This document shows, piece by piece, positions 1 through 5,817 of a DNA stretch of 8,715 bases (positions are counted from its first letter, which is position 1; the number at the start of each line of letters is the position of its first letter). The DNA comes from Deltaproteobacteria bacterium (GTDB lineage: Bacteria; Desulfobacterota; Desulfobacteria; Desulfobacterales; JAFDCJ01). The DNA lies in contig JAJRVC010000045.1 in the NCBI GenBank assembly GCA_024277475.1, positions 1 through 8,715 on the forward strand, in the 5' to 3' direction. The notes under the pieces were generated by a model. That model ran no database searches. It was given only the letters and a program-made list of their open reading frames with translations, and was not told the DNA's origin. The position numbers were made by a program, and so were the translations under genes.

Positions 1-1
1 A

Positions 2-142
2 GAAATTAAACCGCCGACCCAGCTGAGCCTGGAGGATGTCGCCGAAAAAATCAAAAAACAGCTGATGGAAAAAAAGGAAAAACAGCTTCGTCAGGCCCTG
101 GTGTCAAGACTCAAAGAACAGGCACAGATAGAGGTATATTGA
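2..142 (+). CDS. C-terminal end of a SurA/PpiC-type peptidyl-prolyl isomerase (partial, 5' end outside window)
   Basis: An open frame enters from the left edge and stops at TGA 140-142, leaving 46 residues. The visible tail is lysine-, glutamine- and glutamate-rich and helical (QLSLEDVAEKIKKQL near its start) and ends in LKEQAQIEVY. That pattern, a charged helix followed by a short strand of the type 'A-x-I-x-V/I-Y', is how parvulin-family periplasmic chaperones (SurA, PpiC, PrsA-like) usually end. The family isomerises prolyl bonds and escorts exported proteins in the periplasm. The catalytic parvulin domain is not in the window, so the assignment rests on the tail alone. The gene converges on ccsB with a spacer of about 160 bp and is therefore a separate transcription unit from the cytochrome cluster. 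Confidence 0.6.
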   Translation, partial: EIKPPTQLSLEDVAEKIKKQLMEKKEKQLRQALVSRLKEQAQIEVY

Positions 143-250
143 GCGACAATTCCGATGTTGGGGGGTATAGCCGCGGGGATGGATGTTCTTGCTTTCCGCC
201 CTCCATGCCGTGTCAATAGCGGATGCGCCGGCATGCCAAAGAAACAAATT

Positions 251-268
251 CTCTGCGACCTCTGCGAT
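251..268. repeat. Two tandem 9-mers CTCTGCGAY in the convergent spacer
   Basis: Two adjacent copies of CTCTGCGAC/T lie in the 143-304 spacer between the convergent isomerase and ccsB genes. The array is too short to be striking alone, but it matches the short-period repeat style of the other spacers in this window. The rest of the 143-304 gap shows no gene and no convincing U-tract terminator. Confidence 0.4.
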
Positions 269-304
269 GACAATAAATTATCGGATAACAATACGATACC
301 GTAT

Positions 305-1144
305 TTAGGAACTCCCATAGCTGTGCAATCCCGGCAGATAATTTACCCCGAAATAAGTAAAGATCACCGCAAAAAATCCGATGATGGAAAGATAGGCGAT
401 ACGCCGGCCGCGCCAGCCGCGCATCATGCGGGCGTGCAGCAGGGTGGCATAGACAAACCAGGTAATCAGCGACCATGTTTCCTTCGGATCCCAACCCCAG
501 TAACGCCCCCAGGCGGAATGAGCCCACACGGCTCCGCTGATAATTCCGGCAGACAGGAAAAGAAAGCCGAACATCACCAGTTGATGGTTCAGTTCATCCA
601 GGATGTTTAAGCCGGGAAAGCGCTCCAGCAAACCGCTTTTCCCCGGTGGTTCCCTCTGTTTTAAAAGGTACATGATGCCGATGCCGAAAGCGATGGCAAA
701 CGCCGAGTAACCGATAAAGCAGGTAATGACGTGTGCAATCAGCCAATTGCTTTTGAGGGCCGGCAGCAGGGGCTGGATGCGGTCACTGATGTTGGGAGAC
801 AGGGAGGCGTATGCCAGGGCCAGAAAGGCCAGCGGTGTGGCAAAGGCGCCGATGATCCGATTTTCGTATCTGCGCTCGATGACCAGGTAAATCATGATGA
901 CGGTCCAGGCAAAGAAGATCAAAGACTCATACAGGTTTGAAAGCGGGGCGTGTCCGATGCCCAGTTTGTAGGATTCCATCCATCTGAGGATGATACCGGC
1001 CGTATTGCCGGCCAGACCCACAACGGCCGTCCAGGTCGCCAGACGGCCGGGAGTGGATTTTTTAAAAATCCAGGCAAAAAGATAGAAAAATGCCGCCAGA
1101 CCGTAAACAAACGTTACAATCGATAATATCAAGGAACTGTTCAT
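305..1144 (-). CDS. ccsB: c-type cytochrome biogenesis protein CcsB (CcsA/ResC family, WWD heme-handling protein)
   Basis: 279-residue polytopic membrane protein of System II cytochrome c maturation. With ResB it moves heme across the cytoplasmic membrane and ligates it to reduced CXXCH cysteines of exported apocytochromes. The diagnostic tryptophan-rich WWD motif is at residues 212-222 (WGRYWGWDPKE). Conserved histidines that bind heme in this family are visible at H65 (GHAPLSNLYES), H138 (NWLIAHV), H237 (LLHAR) and H274 (GLHSY). About seven or eight hydrophobic segments span the protein, and the length is normal for the short, unfused form. The ATG at 1144-1142 has AAAGGA eight bases upstream. 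It is the last gene of the minus-strand cluster, 149 bp after resB. Naming is muddled in the literature: this WWD protein is CcsA or ResC in some organisms and CcsB in TIGRFAM-style annotation. The family is certain; only the symbol is a convention. Confidence 0.95.
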   Translation of the reverse strand: MNSSLILSIVTFVYGLAAFFYLFAWIFKKSTPGRLATWTAVVGLAGNTAGIILRWMESYKLGIGHAPLSNLYESLIFFAWTVIMIYLVIERRYENRIIGAFATPLAFLALAYASLSPNISDRIQPLLPALKSNWLIAHVITCFIGYSAFAIAFGIGIMYLLKQREPPGKSGLLERFPGLNILDELNHQLVMFGFLFLSAGIISGAVWAHSAWGRYWGWDPKETWSLITWFVYATLLHARMMRGWRGRRIAYLSIIGFFAVIFTYFGVNYLPGLHSYGSS

Positions 1145-1222
1145 ACACCGTCCTTTCGTTTGCGTGTGATTTTAGTCTTTTCAAATGGGATACGGATGAA
1201 CTATGAAAAGTTTCTTAGATTT

Positions 1223-1254
1223 ATTTCGTGTTTTCGTCATTTCGTGCTTTCGTG
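1223..1254. repeat. Four tandem 8-mers (NTTTCGTS-like) between resB and ccsB
   Basis: ATTTCGTG, TTTTCGTC, ATTTCGTG and CTTTCGTG follow one another without gaps in the 149-bp spacer that separates resB from ccsB. The spacer is unusually long for two genes whose products form one complex, and no ORF is seen in it. The 8-nt period differs from the 7-nt and 9-nt arrays elsewhere in the window. Confidence 0.6.
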
Positions 1255-1293
1255 ATTGATCTTTTTTGGTTCTCCGGCTTCGGTGGATCCGGG

Positions 1294-2664
1294 TTAAGTT
1301 TCCGCCAATTTTTCTGAAAGCTTTTTGACCCTTCGCTGCATGGCCGGTTTGTTTTTATTGGCCGTACCGGCCACCATGACCCGGCGCTGCGAACCCTTGT
1401 CCGTCACTTCGATGCATAACTGTTGATGGGACATAAAGAAGGTAATGTAACAACCGATAAGCATCAAGATAAATCCGGCGTAAACCACCCGGACACCGGG
1501 ATCACGGGCCACCTGCAGGCCGGTGTAATAGCGGTCTTTAATAGCGGCGATACCGATAATCAGATCGCCCTTGCGCATTTTGTCAAAACTCGGAAATTTC
1601 AACGGCAGCAAAATAAAAACGGATTTTCCGCCGCCGTCTGTCAGGTTTCCGATAAAAGCCGGTCCGATTTGAGTCCCCTGGAAATCGGCGGACTCGCGAA
1701 ACGCTTTGAGGGTGAGCGTTCCCAGCCCTTCCGGTATTTCGACCGGTTGGCCTAAAACGGCCGGTTCCTGATAAATCTTACCGGTCTTTTTACTGCTAAG
1801 ATTCAACGTGATTTCATTGGGCGGCAGCCGGCCGTAACTGGCCTGGTAAAGACTTATCCCCTGGTAGCGCAAGGGGTCGTTGACGATGATGTCTTTTTGC
1901 AAAACCGGCCGGCTGTGATTGAGAATCGTCAGGCTGGAACGAAATTCCCTGGGCGCGCCGGACTTGTAAAAGCTGACATCAAAATCATCACAGCGGATCT
2001 CAAAAGGCAGCGGCATGGTTTTGTTGCTGTTTCTCAGGCGGATACTGTTGACCGTCTCTCCTTCCGGGATGTTGACATAGCCGTCAAAGCCGAAAAGTGA
2101 CCCGATAATGGCACCCAGCAAAAGCAAAATGACACTCAGGTGCACGGTGTAAACCCCGAGCCGGGTCCAGCGTCCTTTTTCGGCTACAAGGTAAAACCCG
2201 TCCTCGGTTTCTTCGAGCCGGCTGTAACCAAAACCCCGTGAAACCACCGGCTCATAGGCCCGCTTGAGTTGTTCGATCGAGCGTTCCTCGGAAAACTCTT
2301 CCTTATCGCGGCGATTGCGAAACCTTGCCGGGTTAAAGCGCGGGTTTTTGACAAATATGATTTTCCAGATGTTCGAAAGCCGGTCGATGGAACAGACCAC
2401 GATATTCAGGGTCAGCAGGAACAGCAGTGCCAGGAACCACCAGGAATGGTACATATCAAAAAAGTCAAAAATATCAAAGATGCGGTAAAGGAACTCACCG
2501 AATGCCTGCCGGTAATTTTCAGGACTCTCGTTCTGCGGAATGAGGGTTCCGATAATGGAAGTAGCTGCCAGGGACAGCAGCAAAACGATGGTGAGCTTGA
2601 CCGATTTAAAAAAATCCCAGATTCTATTAAGGTAATTCAGAAGATACCTCCTTTTCCACGGCAA
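1294..2664 (-). CDS. resB: Cytochrome c biogenesis protein ResB (System II)
   Basis: Up to 456 residues; the partner of the WWD protein in the System II cytochrome c synthase. Membrane segments lie at about 22-42, 74-93, 169-191 and 391-411. A large extracytoplasmic domain (about 195-385) lies between the third and fourth segments, the ResB layout. H175 in the third segment (VYTVHLSVI) matches the conserved heme-ligand histidine, and the end has the family signature RDPGVRVVYAGF...SHQQL. The coordinates use the outermost start, TTG at 2664, which has no clear ribosome-binding site. A better-supported start is CTG at 2640-2638 (448 residues), six bases after a perfect AGGAGG and giving an N-terminus of MNYLNRIWDFFKSVKLT. 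No ATG or GTG occurs near the expected N-terminus. The gene overlaps the preceding HAMP gene, so its translation is probably coupled to it. Confidence 0.95.
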   Translation of the reverse strand: MPWKRRYLLNYLNRIWDFFKSVKLTIVLLLSLAATSIIGTLIPQNESPENYRQAFGEFLYRIFDIFDFFDMYHSWWFLALLFLLTLNIVVCSIDRLSNIWKIIFVKNPRFNPARFRNRRDKEEFSEERSIEQLKRAYEPVVSRGFGYSRLEETEDGFYLVAEKGRWTRLGVYTVHLSVILLLLGAIIGSLFGFDGYVNIPEGETVNSIRLRNSNKTMPLPFEIRCDDFDVSFYKSGAPREFRSSLTILNHSRPVLQKDIIVNDPLRYQGISLYQASYGRLPPNEITLNLSSKKTGKIYQEPAVLGQPVEIPEGLGTLTLKAFRESADFQGTQIGPAFIGNLTDGGGKSVFILLPLKFPSFDKMRKGDLIIGIAAIKDRYYTGLQVARDPGVRVVYAGFILMLIGCYITFFMSHQQLCIEVTDKGSQRRVMVAGTANKNKPAMQRRVKKLSEKLAET

Positions 2665-3223
2665 TTCTATCTTTCAGCTTTCTAATCATTTCAATAATTC
2701 GCGCTTCCTTTCCTTTGACCGCAGTTCCCTTAGCAACGGCCATCTCCAGATCGGCCAGAGCCTGTGAGATTTCCTCATAACCGGCCTTAAAGCCGCTGAA
2801 CCTTTCCCTCGTCTTGTCCAGCATCTCATTGAGACCTGCGGCCACGTCTTTGAATTCATCCCTGCGCCTGAGAATAATGGCGGCGGAAAAGTCTCCTTCC
2901 TTGACCCGCTTCAGGTTTTTGACAATCCCGTTCAGGGGACCATTTATCTTTCTCATCATCCAGATCCAGGTCACAACCAGTAAAACCGACACGAACACCA
3001 CCGCAACCAGATTGACATAGATAAAAAGAGGTTCCAGGACTTCGACGGTTGAGCGGGCGGTTACAAAGGCGCTCCACTGGAGTTTCTCCAGTCTTTGATT
3101 GGCTGAAAAAATAAAAAATACGGTGGCTGCAATACTGCCCGCCAGGGCAACCGCCACAAAGCCCAACAAAAACCGGCCCTGGAATCCTGTATCAACGATG
3201 TATCGGCGTCTTCTGTACTTCAT
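2627..3223 (-). CDS. HAMP-domain membrane protein without output domain (unknown function)
   Basis: 198 residues: a basic N-terminus (MKYRRRRYIVDTGFQGRF), a membrane segment at about 17-41, a short extracytoplasmic loop of about 24 residues, and a second membrane segment at about 66-88. A HAMP domain follows at about 89-140 (RKINGPLNGIVKNLKRVKEG, then DEF), then a charged coiled coil to the end. Nothing follows the coiled coil: there is no kinase, cyclase or methyl-accepting domain, and the sensing loop is too short for a known ligand domain. Such proteins are often annotated as signal or chemotaxis-like proteins. The ATG at 3223 has AAGGG at a proper distance, and that site abuts the MITE-like element at 3236. 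The overlap with resB points to a role tied to cytochrome assembly or its control. That role is inference, but the HAMP architecture is clear. Confidence 0.8.
   Translation of the reverse strand: MKYRRRRYIVDTGFQGRFLLGFVAVALAGSIAATVFFIFSANQRLEKLQWSAFVTARSTVEVLEPLFIYVNLVAVVFVSVLLVVTWIWMMRKINGPLNGIVKNLKRVKEGDFSAAIILRRRDEFKDVAAGLNEMLDKTRERFSGFKAGYEEISQALADLEMAVAKGTAVKGKEARIIEMIRKLKDRIAVEKEVSSELP
2638..2652 (-). promoter_or_regulatory. Perfect Shine-Dalgarno followed by a candidate CTG start of resB
   Basis: On the minus strand AGGAGG (2652-2647) is followed after six bases (TATCTT) by CTG (2640-2638) in the resB frame. The site lies inside the last codons of the upstream HAMP gene, whose TAA is at 2629-2627. 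Initiation at CTG would give a 14-nt overlap and classic translational coupling. The only other non-ATG candidate, TTG at 2664, lacks such a site. CTG starts are rare in bacteria, so this is a prediction. Confidence 0.55.
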
Positions 3224-3235
3224 GGTAAACCCTTA

Positions 3236-3333
3236 CTAATGAGGCCATAAATCTATAGACAATTACTACTTGTCAAGCAACATAAATTGCTCTTCTACAG
3301 GAAGGGGTGTCTAAACAAATACGGCCTCATTAG
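3236..3333. mobile_element. 98-bp MITE-like element with terminal inverted repeats and TA flanks
   Basis: The ends CTAATGAGGCC (3236-3246) and GGCCTCATTAG (3323-3333) are perfect 11-bp inverted repeats. The match extends to 25 bp with 20 identities, ending in TAGAC/GTCTA. A TA dinucleotide flanks both ends (3234-3235 and 3334-3335), as expected for a non-autonomous element moved by an IS630/Tc1/mariner-type transposase, which targets and duplicates TA. No coding frame is inside. It sits 12 bp upstream of the HAMP gene start and its end borders the ribosome-binding site. Confidence 0.7.
3250..3276 (-). promoter_or_regulatory. Promoter-like sequence inside the MITE-like element, reading toward the HAMP-resB genes
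   Basis: On the minus strand a perfect TTGACA (3276-3271) is followed after 15 bp by TAGATT (3255-3250), a 4/6 match to the -10 box. The spacing is shorter than ideal. GACAA and TTGTC also form an inverted repeat over the same stretch (about 3259-3275), a possible operator. Weak evidence, but it is the only sigma70-like site seen directly upstream of this gene pair. Confidence 0.3.
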
Positions 3334-3349
3334 TATATGAAACATTTAT

Positions 3350-3419
3350 TTAGACTGGATTTACAGGACTAATTTTGGACTCGTATTTCTCTATCCTGTC
3401 CATCCTGTTGATCCTGTCA
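3350..3419. repeat. 9-mer ATCCTGTNN repeat with an inverted partial copy
   Basis: Three contiguous 9-mers (ATCCTGTCC, ATCCTGTTG, ATCCTGTCA) occupy 3393-3419. The stretch 3350-3369 contains the same unit in the opposite orientation (on the minus strand GTCCTGTAA, ATCCAGTCT), so the region forms a loose inverted repeat around about 20 bp. No gene is present. Similar 'atcctgt' spacers are common in environmental bacterial genomes, as far as I recall. Confidence 0.6.
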
Positions 3420-3473
3420 GAAAAAGAGAGATTCGCTTTGCACAGTCCTTTTTAAAATAGACAGAATACATTC

Positions 3474-3592
3474 ATTCGACGTTCGATGTTCATCTTTTCA
3501 TTCGTCTTTTCTTTTGATTCGATGTTCGACGTTGGACGTTCGATGTTCGACGTTCATATTTTCATTCATCATTTCTTTTCATTCGACGTTCG
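3474..3592. repeat. Heptamer (GTTCGAY) array cluster, downstream of the TPR gene
   Basis: Blocks of the 7-nt unit GTTCGAC/GTTCGAT (GAACRTC on the other strand), some degenerate (GTTGGAC), are separated by T-rich links such as CATCTTTTCATT. Clean runs are 3477-3493 and 3518-3555, with a last unit at 3583-3592 running into the 102-bp element. Another copy resumes at 3695-3707 after it. The gap from 3224 to 3734 is thus almost wholly repeats; no gene is seen in it. Confidence 0.75.
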
Positions 3593-3694
3593 ACCTGCCC
3601 GCAATGCCTTGAAACTGGTGTAAGGCGAATTTAACCATTTGATTCATAACTCAACGAGTACACCAACCCATCGAACTATGCATGGCAGGCGGGT
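3593..3694. repeat. 102-bp structured dispersed element, copy 1
   Basis: About 90 % identical (10 substitutions, no gaps) to 4801-4902. Both ends are related as an imperfect inverted repeat of 19 bp (14 matches). Inside, GCCTTG pairs with TAAGGC and ACTC with GAGT, giving two small hairpins. The copy is flanked on both sides by GTTCG and sits within the heptamer array. No ORF of substance lies within it. Confidence 0.7.
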
Positions 3695-3734
3695 GTTCGA
3701 CGTTCATTTTTTTGCACGCTTCCGCCTCCCCCGA

Positions 3735-4367
3735 CTACTGATTAGCGCCCCCCATCTGCGGGCTCTGCTTCTTCAGCTGCTGAACCATTTCATCCACCGA
3801 TCGACCGGTGGGTGACATGACAATGGGGTTTATCGCCAGCAACTCTTCCCAGGCTTTGATGGCGCCGTCAAAATCTTTCAGATCGTGTAAATAAACGATT
3901 CCCTTGTTTAAACGCGCAGCCTCATTTTTAGGATCAATTTCAATGGCCTTATCAAACGCCTCGAGGGCCTTTTGAGGTTTGCCGCTGCGCCGATACATGA
4001 TGCCCAGATCGGTCCAGACAGAAGCAGTATTCGGTTTGATTTCCAGGAACTTGCGGTAGGCCGCGATCGATTTTTCATACTGATTCGTATCGAAGTAGGA
4101 GTTGCCCAGCTCTACCCAGGCGGCGGCATTGGCGGGATTTGAGCGGGTTTCCTTTTCAAGGGCGGCAATCATACCGGCTGAGCCGGAGTCGGCCGTCTCG
4201 GGCGGCGGTGCCGCTGCCTGCCGGGCGGGCGTTTCCACCGTACCGGATTTGAACACGCTGAACATCACGCCGCCGAAAAAGCCCACCGCCAGGGCCAGCA
4301 GTGTAACCAGCAGGAATGTTTCTTTCCGAACATATTGTTTATTGGTATTTTTTGATTGTTGGGTCAT
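3735..4367 (-). CDS. Membrane-anchored tetratricopeptide repeat protein
   Basis: 210 residues with one N-terminal membrane anchor (about 17-39, ETFLLVTLLALAVGFFGG) after a short basic cytoplasmic tail. An Ala/Pro-rich linker (41-60) leads to three to four TPR units at about 66-182. The clearest are 81-114 (AAWVELGNSYFDTNQYEKSI), 115-148 (SVWTDLGIMYRRSGKPQKAL) and 149-182. The tail is polar and Gln-rich. The domain would face the periplasm. The layout recalls the TPR parts of CcmI/NrfG-type proteins that hold apocytochromes during heme attachment, and the position between a 7-heme cytochrome and ResB suits such a helper. That role is inference, since TPR is a generic binding fold. The ATG at 4367 has CAGGAG five bases upstream. 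Directly repeated sequence blocks lie on both sides of the gene (3474-3707 and 4721-4955). Confidence 0.85.
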   Translation of the reverse strand: MTQQSKNTNKQYVRKETFLLVTLLALAVGFFGGVMFSVFKSGTVETPARQAAAPPPETADSGSAGMIAALEKETRSNPANAAAWVELGNSYFDTNQYEKSIAAYRKFLEIKPNTASVWTDLGIMYRRSGKPQKALEAFDKAIEIDPKNEAARLNKGIVYLHDLKDFDGAIKAWEELLAINPIVMSPTGRSVDEMVQQLKKQSPQMGGANQ

Positions 4368-4422
4368 GGAGTCTCCTGTGTTATTTCAAAGCTGATGAGC
4401 CTTTTTAAAAAGATGAACAGAT

Positions 4423-4474
4423 AAAAGATGAACGTCCAACGCTGAACATCGAACGTCCAACGTCGAATGAAAAA
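4423..4474. repeat. Heptamer array, left arm of a 52-bp inverted repeat
   Basis: The array starts AAAAGATGAACGTC, runs through five degenerate GAACRTC units and ends GTCGAATGAAA. It matches the reverse complement of 4718-4769 without gaps at 44 of 52 positions. Both arms have the same unit number and the same defined ends, which argues against simple slippage as their only origin. It lies 56 bp upstream of the TPR gene. Confidence 0.65.
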
Positions 4475-4505
4475 CAAATACCCGGTATTAGTCATTCGGT
4501 GCGGT

Positions 4506-4520
4506 TTTGCCATAGGCAAA
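4506..4520. other. Perfect inverted repeat TTTGCC-ATA-GGCAAA
   Basis: A 6-bp stem with a 3-nt centre lies directly before the TTGACA box of repeat B at 4523. It has no U-tract, so it does not look like a terminator. It could be an operator or a chance palindrome. Confidence 0.35.
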
Positions 4521-4522
4521 CT

Positions 4523-4640
4523 TTGACAATCTCATAAAAAGTCAAAATTATCGAATTTTGATCATATAACCTATTGAAAAAATTAAGTATAAAATTTTTT
4601 TGTGTTTTTTGTGCCTTTTTGCGGCCATATCAAACTTTGA
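4523..4640 (+). repeat. Repeat B, copy 1 (full length), with embedded promoter-like boxes
   Basis: AT-rich element running from TTGACAATCTC to GCGGCCATATCAAACTTTGA. Most of it matches the reverse complement of 8337-8441 at roughly 80 %, and its right half matches the reverse complement of 6440-6503. It contains TTGACA (4523-4528), a 17-bp spacer and AATTAT (4546-4551). It also has a hairpin TCAAAA (4542-4547) / TTTTGA (4556-4561) with an 8-nt loop. The right part carries TTTTTTGTG-type runs. CAAACTTTGA occurs at both ends (4517-4526 and 4631-4640). Confidence 0.7.
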
Positions 4641-4717
4641 ATGATTATTTCCTTTTCTTTTGAGCCGTTCTGATACTCGAGCAGCCTTTCTTCCAGATCA
4701 TAAGTCTGTTTCTTCAT
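4583..4717 (-). pseudogene. Remnant of a four-helix-bundle (23S rRNA intervening-sequence type) protein gene
   Basis: A 44-codon frame starts at ATG 4717-4715 with MKKQTYDLEERLLEYQ. Four-helix-bundle proteins of the IVS/TIGR02436 type commonly begin with 'YDLEER' followed by a helix, and the first 15 residues here fit that pattern. The next residues (QNGSKEKEIIIQSLIWP) do not continue the family; the frame then runs through repeat B and stops at TAA 4585-4583. The expected length is about 110-130 residues, so only the 5' tip seems to remain, joined to repeat DNA. The ORF begins right at the inner edge of the right heptamer arm. The similarity is from memory and short, so this is tentative. 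A chance ORF is the alternative. Confidence 0.4.
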
Positions 4718-4800
<83 letters not shown>

Positions 4801-4902
4801 ACCTGCTCGCAATGCCTTGAAACCGGCGCGAGGCGAATTTAACAATTTGATTCATAACTCAATGAGTACACCAACCCATCGCACTATGCATAGCCGGCGG
4901 GT
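4801..4902. repeat. 102-bp structured dispersed element, copy 2
   Basis: Same length and flanks (GTTCG at 4796-4800 and 4903-4907) as copy 1. The terminal inverted repeat is 13/19. The inner stem GCCTTG/CGAGGC keeps six pairs, counting one G-T, although three of its bases differ from copy 1. ACTCA-A-TGAGT forms a second hairpin. Confidence 0.7.
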
Positions 4903-4955
4903 GTTCGGTGTTTTTCTTTCGATTCGATGTTGGACGTTCGATGTTCGACGTTCAT
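4903..4955. repeat. Heptamer (GTTCGAY) array following 102-bp copy 2
   Basis: GTTCGG, then a T-rich link, then GATTCGAT-GTTGGAC-GTTCGAT-GTTCGAC-GTTCATC. The unit and the GTTCATC end are those of the other arrays. It is in the 4368-5043 gap, which holds only repeats and the gene remnant. Confidence 0.65.
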
Positions 4956-4992
4956 CTTTTCTCCGGGCTCACCAATCAACGGCCCCCAACCT

Positions 4993-5035
4993 CTGAACCC
5001 CAGAACCCTGAACCCAGAACCCAGAACCCAGAACC
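4993..5035. repeat. Heptamer CAGAACC/CTGAACC array just downstream of the 7-heme cytochrome gene
   Basis: Six units (CTGAACC, CAGAACC, CTGAACC, then three CAGAACC) with one extra C after the first. The array ends nine bases before the cytochrome stop codon region at 5044. The sequence is unrelated to GAACRTC but has the same 7-nt period. Confidence 0.7.
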
Positions 5036-5043
5036 ATCACCGC

Positions 5044-5817
5044 TTATTTAATATGACAAGCCAGACACAACCGGCTTTTATAGTTACCCACCACCAGCAG
5101 GTTTTTTTCTTTGGAATAGGCATTGTGGCAGGTACCACAGCCGATCTTGCCGTCAAAGAGCCTGATTTCCCGGGGCAAGGCAATTTCAGGATTGTACTCG
5201 CGCGGTTTTTGGCCGGCAATCCGGCCCAGGGAAACCCCCACGGGGTGGTTCAGGTTTGAACCACCAAAATGCTTCCATCTGCCGGCTCCCAGGGAGTCCA
5301 TGGGGTCATTAATCCGCTTGTCATGACATTCGATACACTGCAGGGTATAGCTGTCCAGTGACGTGCTGCGATCGGTCACTTTATAAGACCCTTGATGAAT
5401 TTTTTCAAAAACGATGTGGCCTTTCTCATTGATCCCATGACAGGCAATGCAAAAGGCAGATCCCTTGCCCGGCCGGCGCAGCATAAAGTAGTTGAACGGT
5501 TTGTTTTTAAGTGAAAACGGGTGGGCCACGTGGCAGGTGATGCAGCCCAGCCTGCCCTCCACCAGGGGCATGTCCGCCGGAATCGACGTTTCGGGGAAGA
5601 CATCAACCGGATGGGACAGCTTCTGTTTGGCATCGGCATGGCAGTCGGTGCATATCGAACTCAGCACGGGTTTAAGATCAGCGGCTTTTTTTTCGACATC
5701 CCAATGGCACTTGTTGCATTCGGAAACCGGAAAATCGTGCGGGTCCTTCATTCGGCTGTAGGCTGTCAAAGCGATCCCCAGCGAAACAAGCAGCAAAACA
5801 ATCCAACCATGCCTCAT
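5044..5817 (-). CDS. Seven-heme c-type cytochrome (cytochrome c3-like, paired CXXCH)
   Basis: 257 residues with an N-terminal signal sequence or uncleaved anchor (about 3-20) and seven CXXCH sites: C34-H38, C56-H60, C92-H96, C123-H127, C161-H165, C227-H231 and C251-H255. Many other histidines (for example H69, H99, H134, H141, H183, H191) are available as distal ligands, so bis-histidine, low-potential hemes are likely. There is no lipobox cysteine at the end of the hydrophobic stretch, so it is periplasmic or N-terminally tethered rather than a lipoprotein. Its ATG overlaps the stop codon of the upstream HAMP gene (ATGA, 4 nt), so the two are co-translated. It would carry electrons across the periplasm between a membrane quinol oxidase and outer acceptors. 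The partner enzymes are not in the window. I do not recognise a named ortholog. Confidence 0.92.
   Translation of the reverse strand: MRHGWIVLLLVSLGIALTAYSRMKDPHDFPVSECNKCHWDVEKKAADLKPVLSSICTDCHADAKQKLSHPVDVFPETSIPADMPLVEGRLGCITCHVAHPFSLKNKPFNYFMLRRPGKGSAFCIACHGINEKGHIVFEKIHQGSYKVTDRSTSLDSYTLQCIECHDKRINDPMDSLGAGRWKHFGGSNLNHPVGVSLGRIAGQKPREYNPEIALPREIRLFDGKIGCGTCHNAYSKEKNLLVVGNYKSRLCLACHIK

Noticed and set aside
290..306. Hairpin AATACG-ATAC-CGTATT as a terminator between the convergent genes
   Set aside because: The stem is AT-rich and short and only three T's follow; it also overlaps the ccsB stop codon. Too weak to call.
155..610. 151-codon plus-strand ORF and 104-codon minus ORF (213-527) near the ccsB end
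   Set aside because: Mostly frame shadows of ccsB, whose WWD motif and histidines fix the real frame. No family resemblance in either shadow.
3593..3694. Integron attC site
   Set aside because: The length and imperfect inverted ends are suggestive, but the GTTRRRY/RYYYAAC core pair is absent and no cassette or integrase gene is present.
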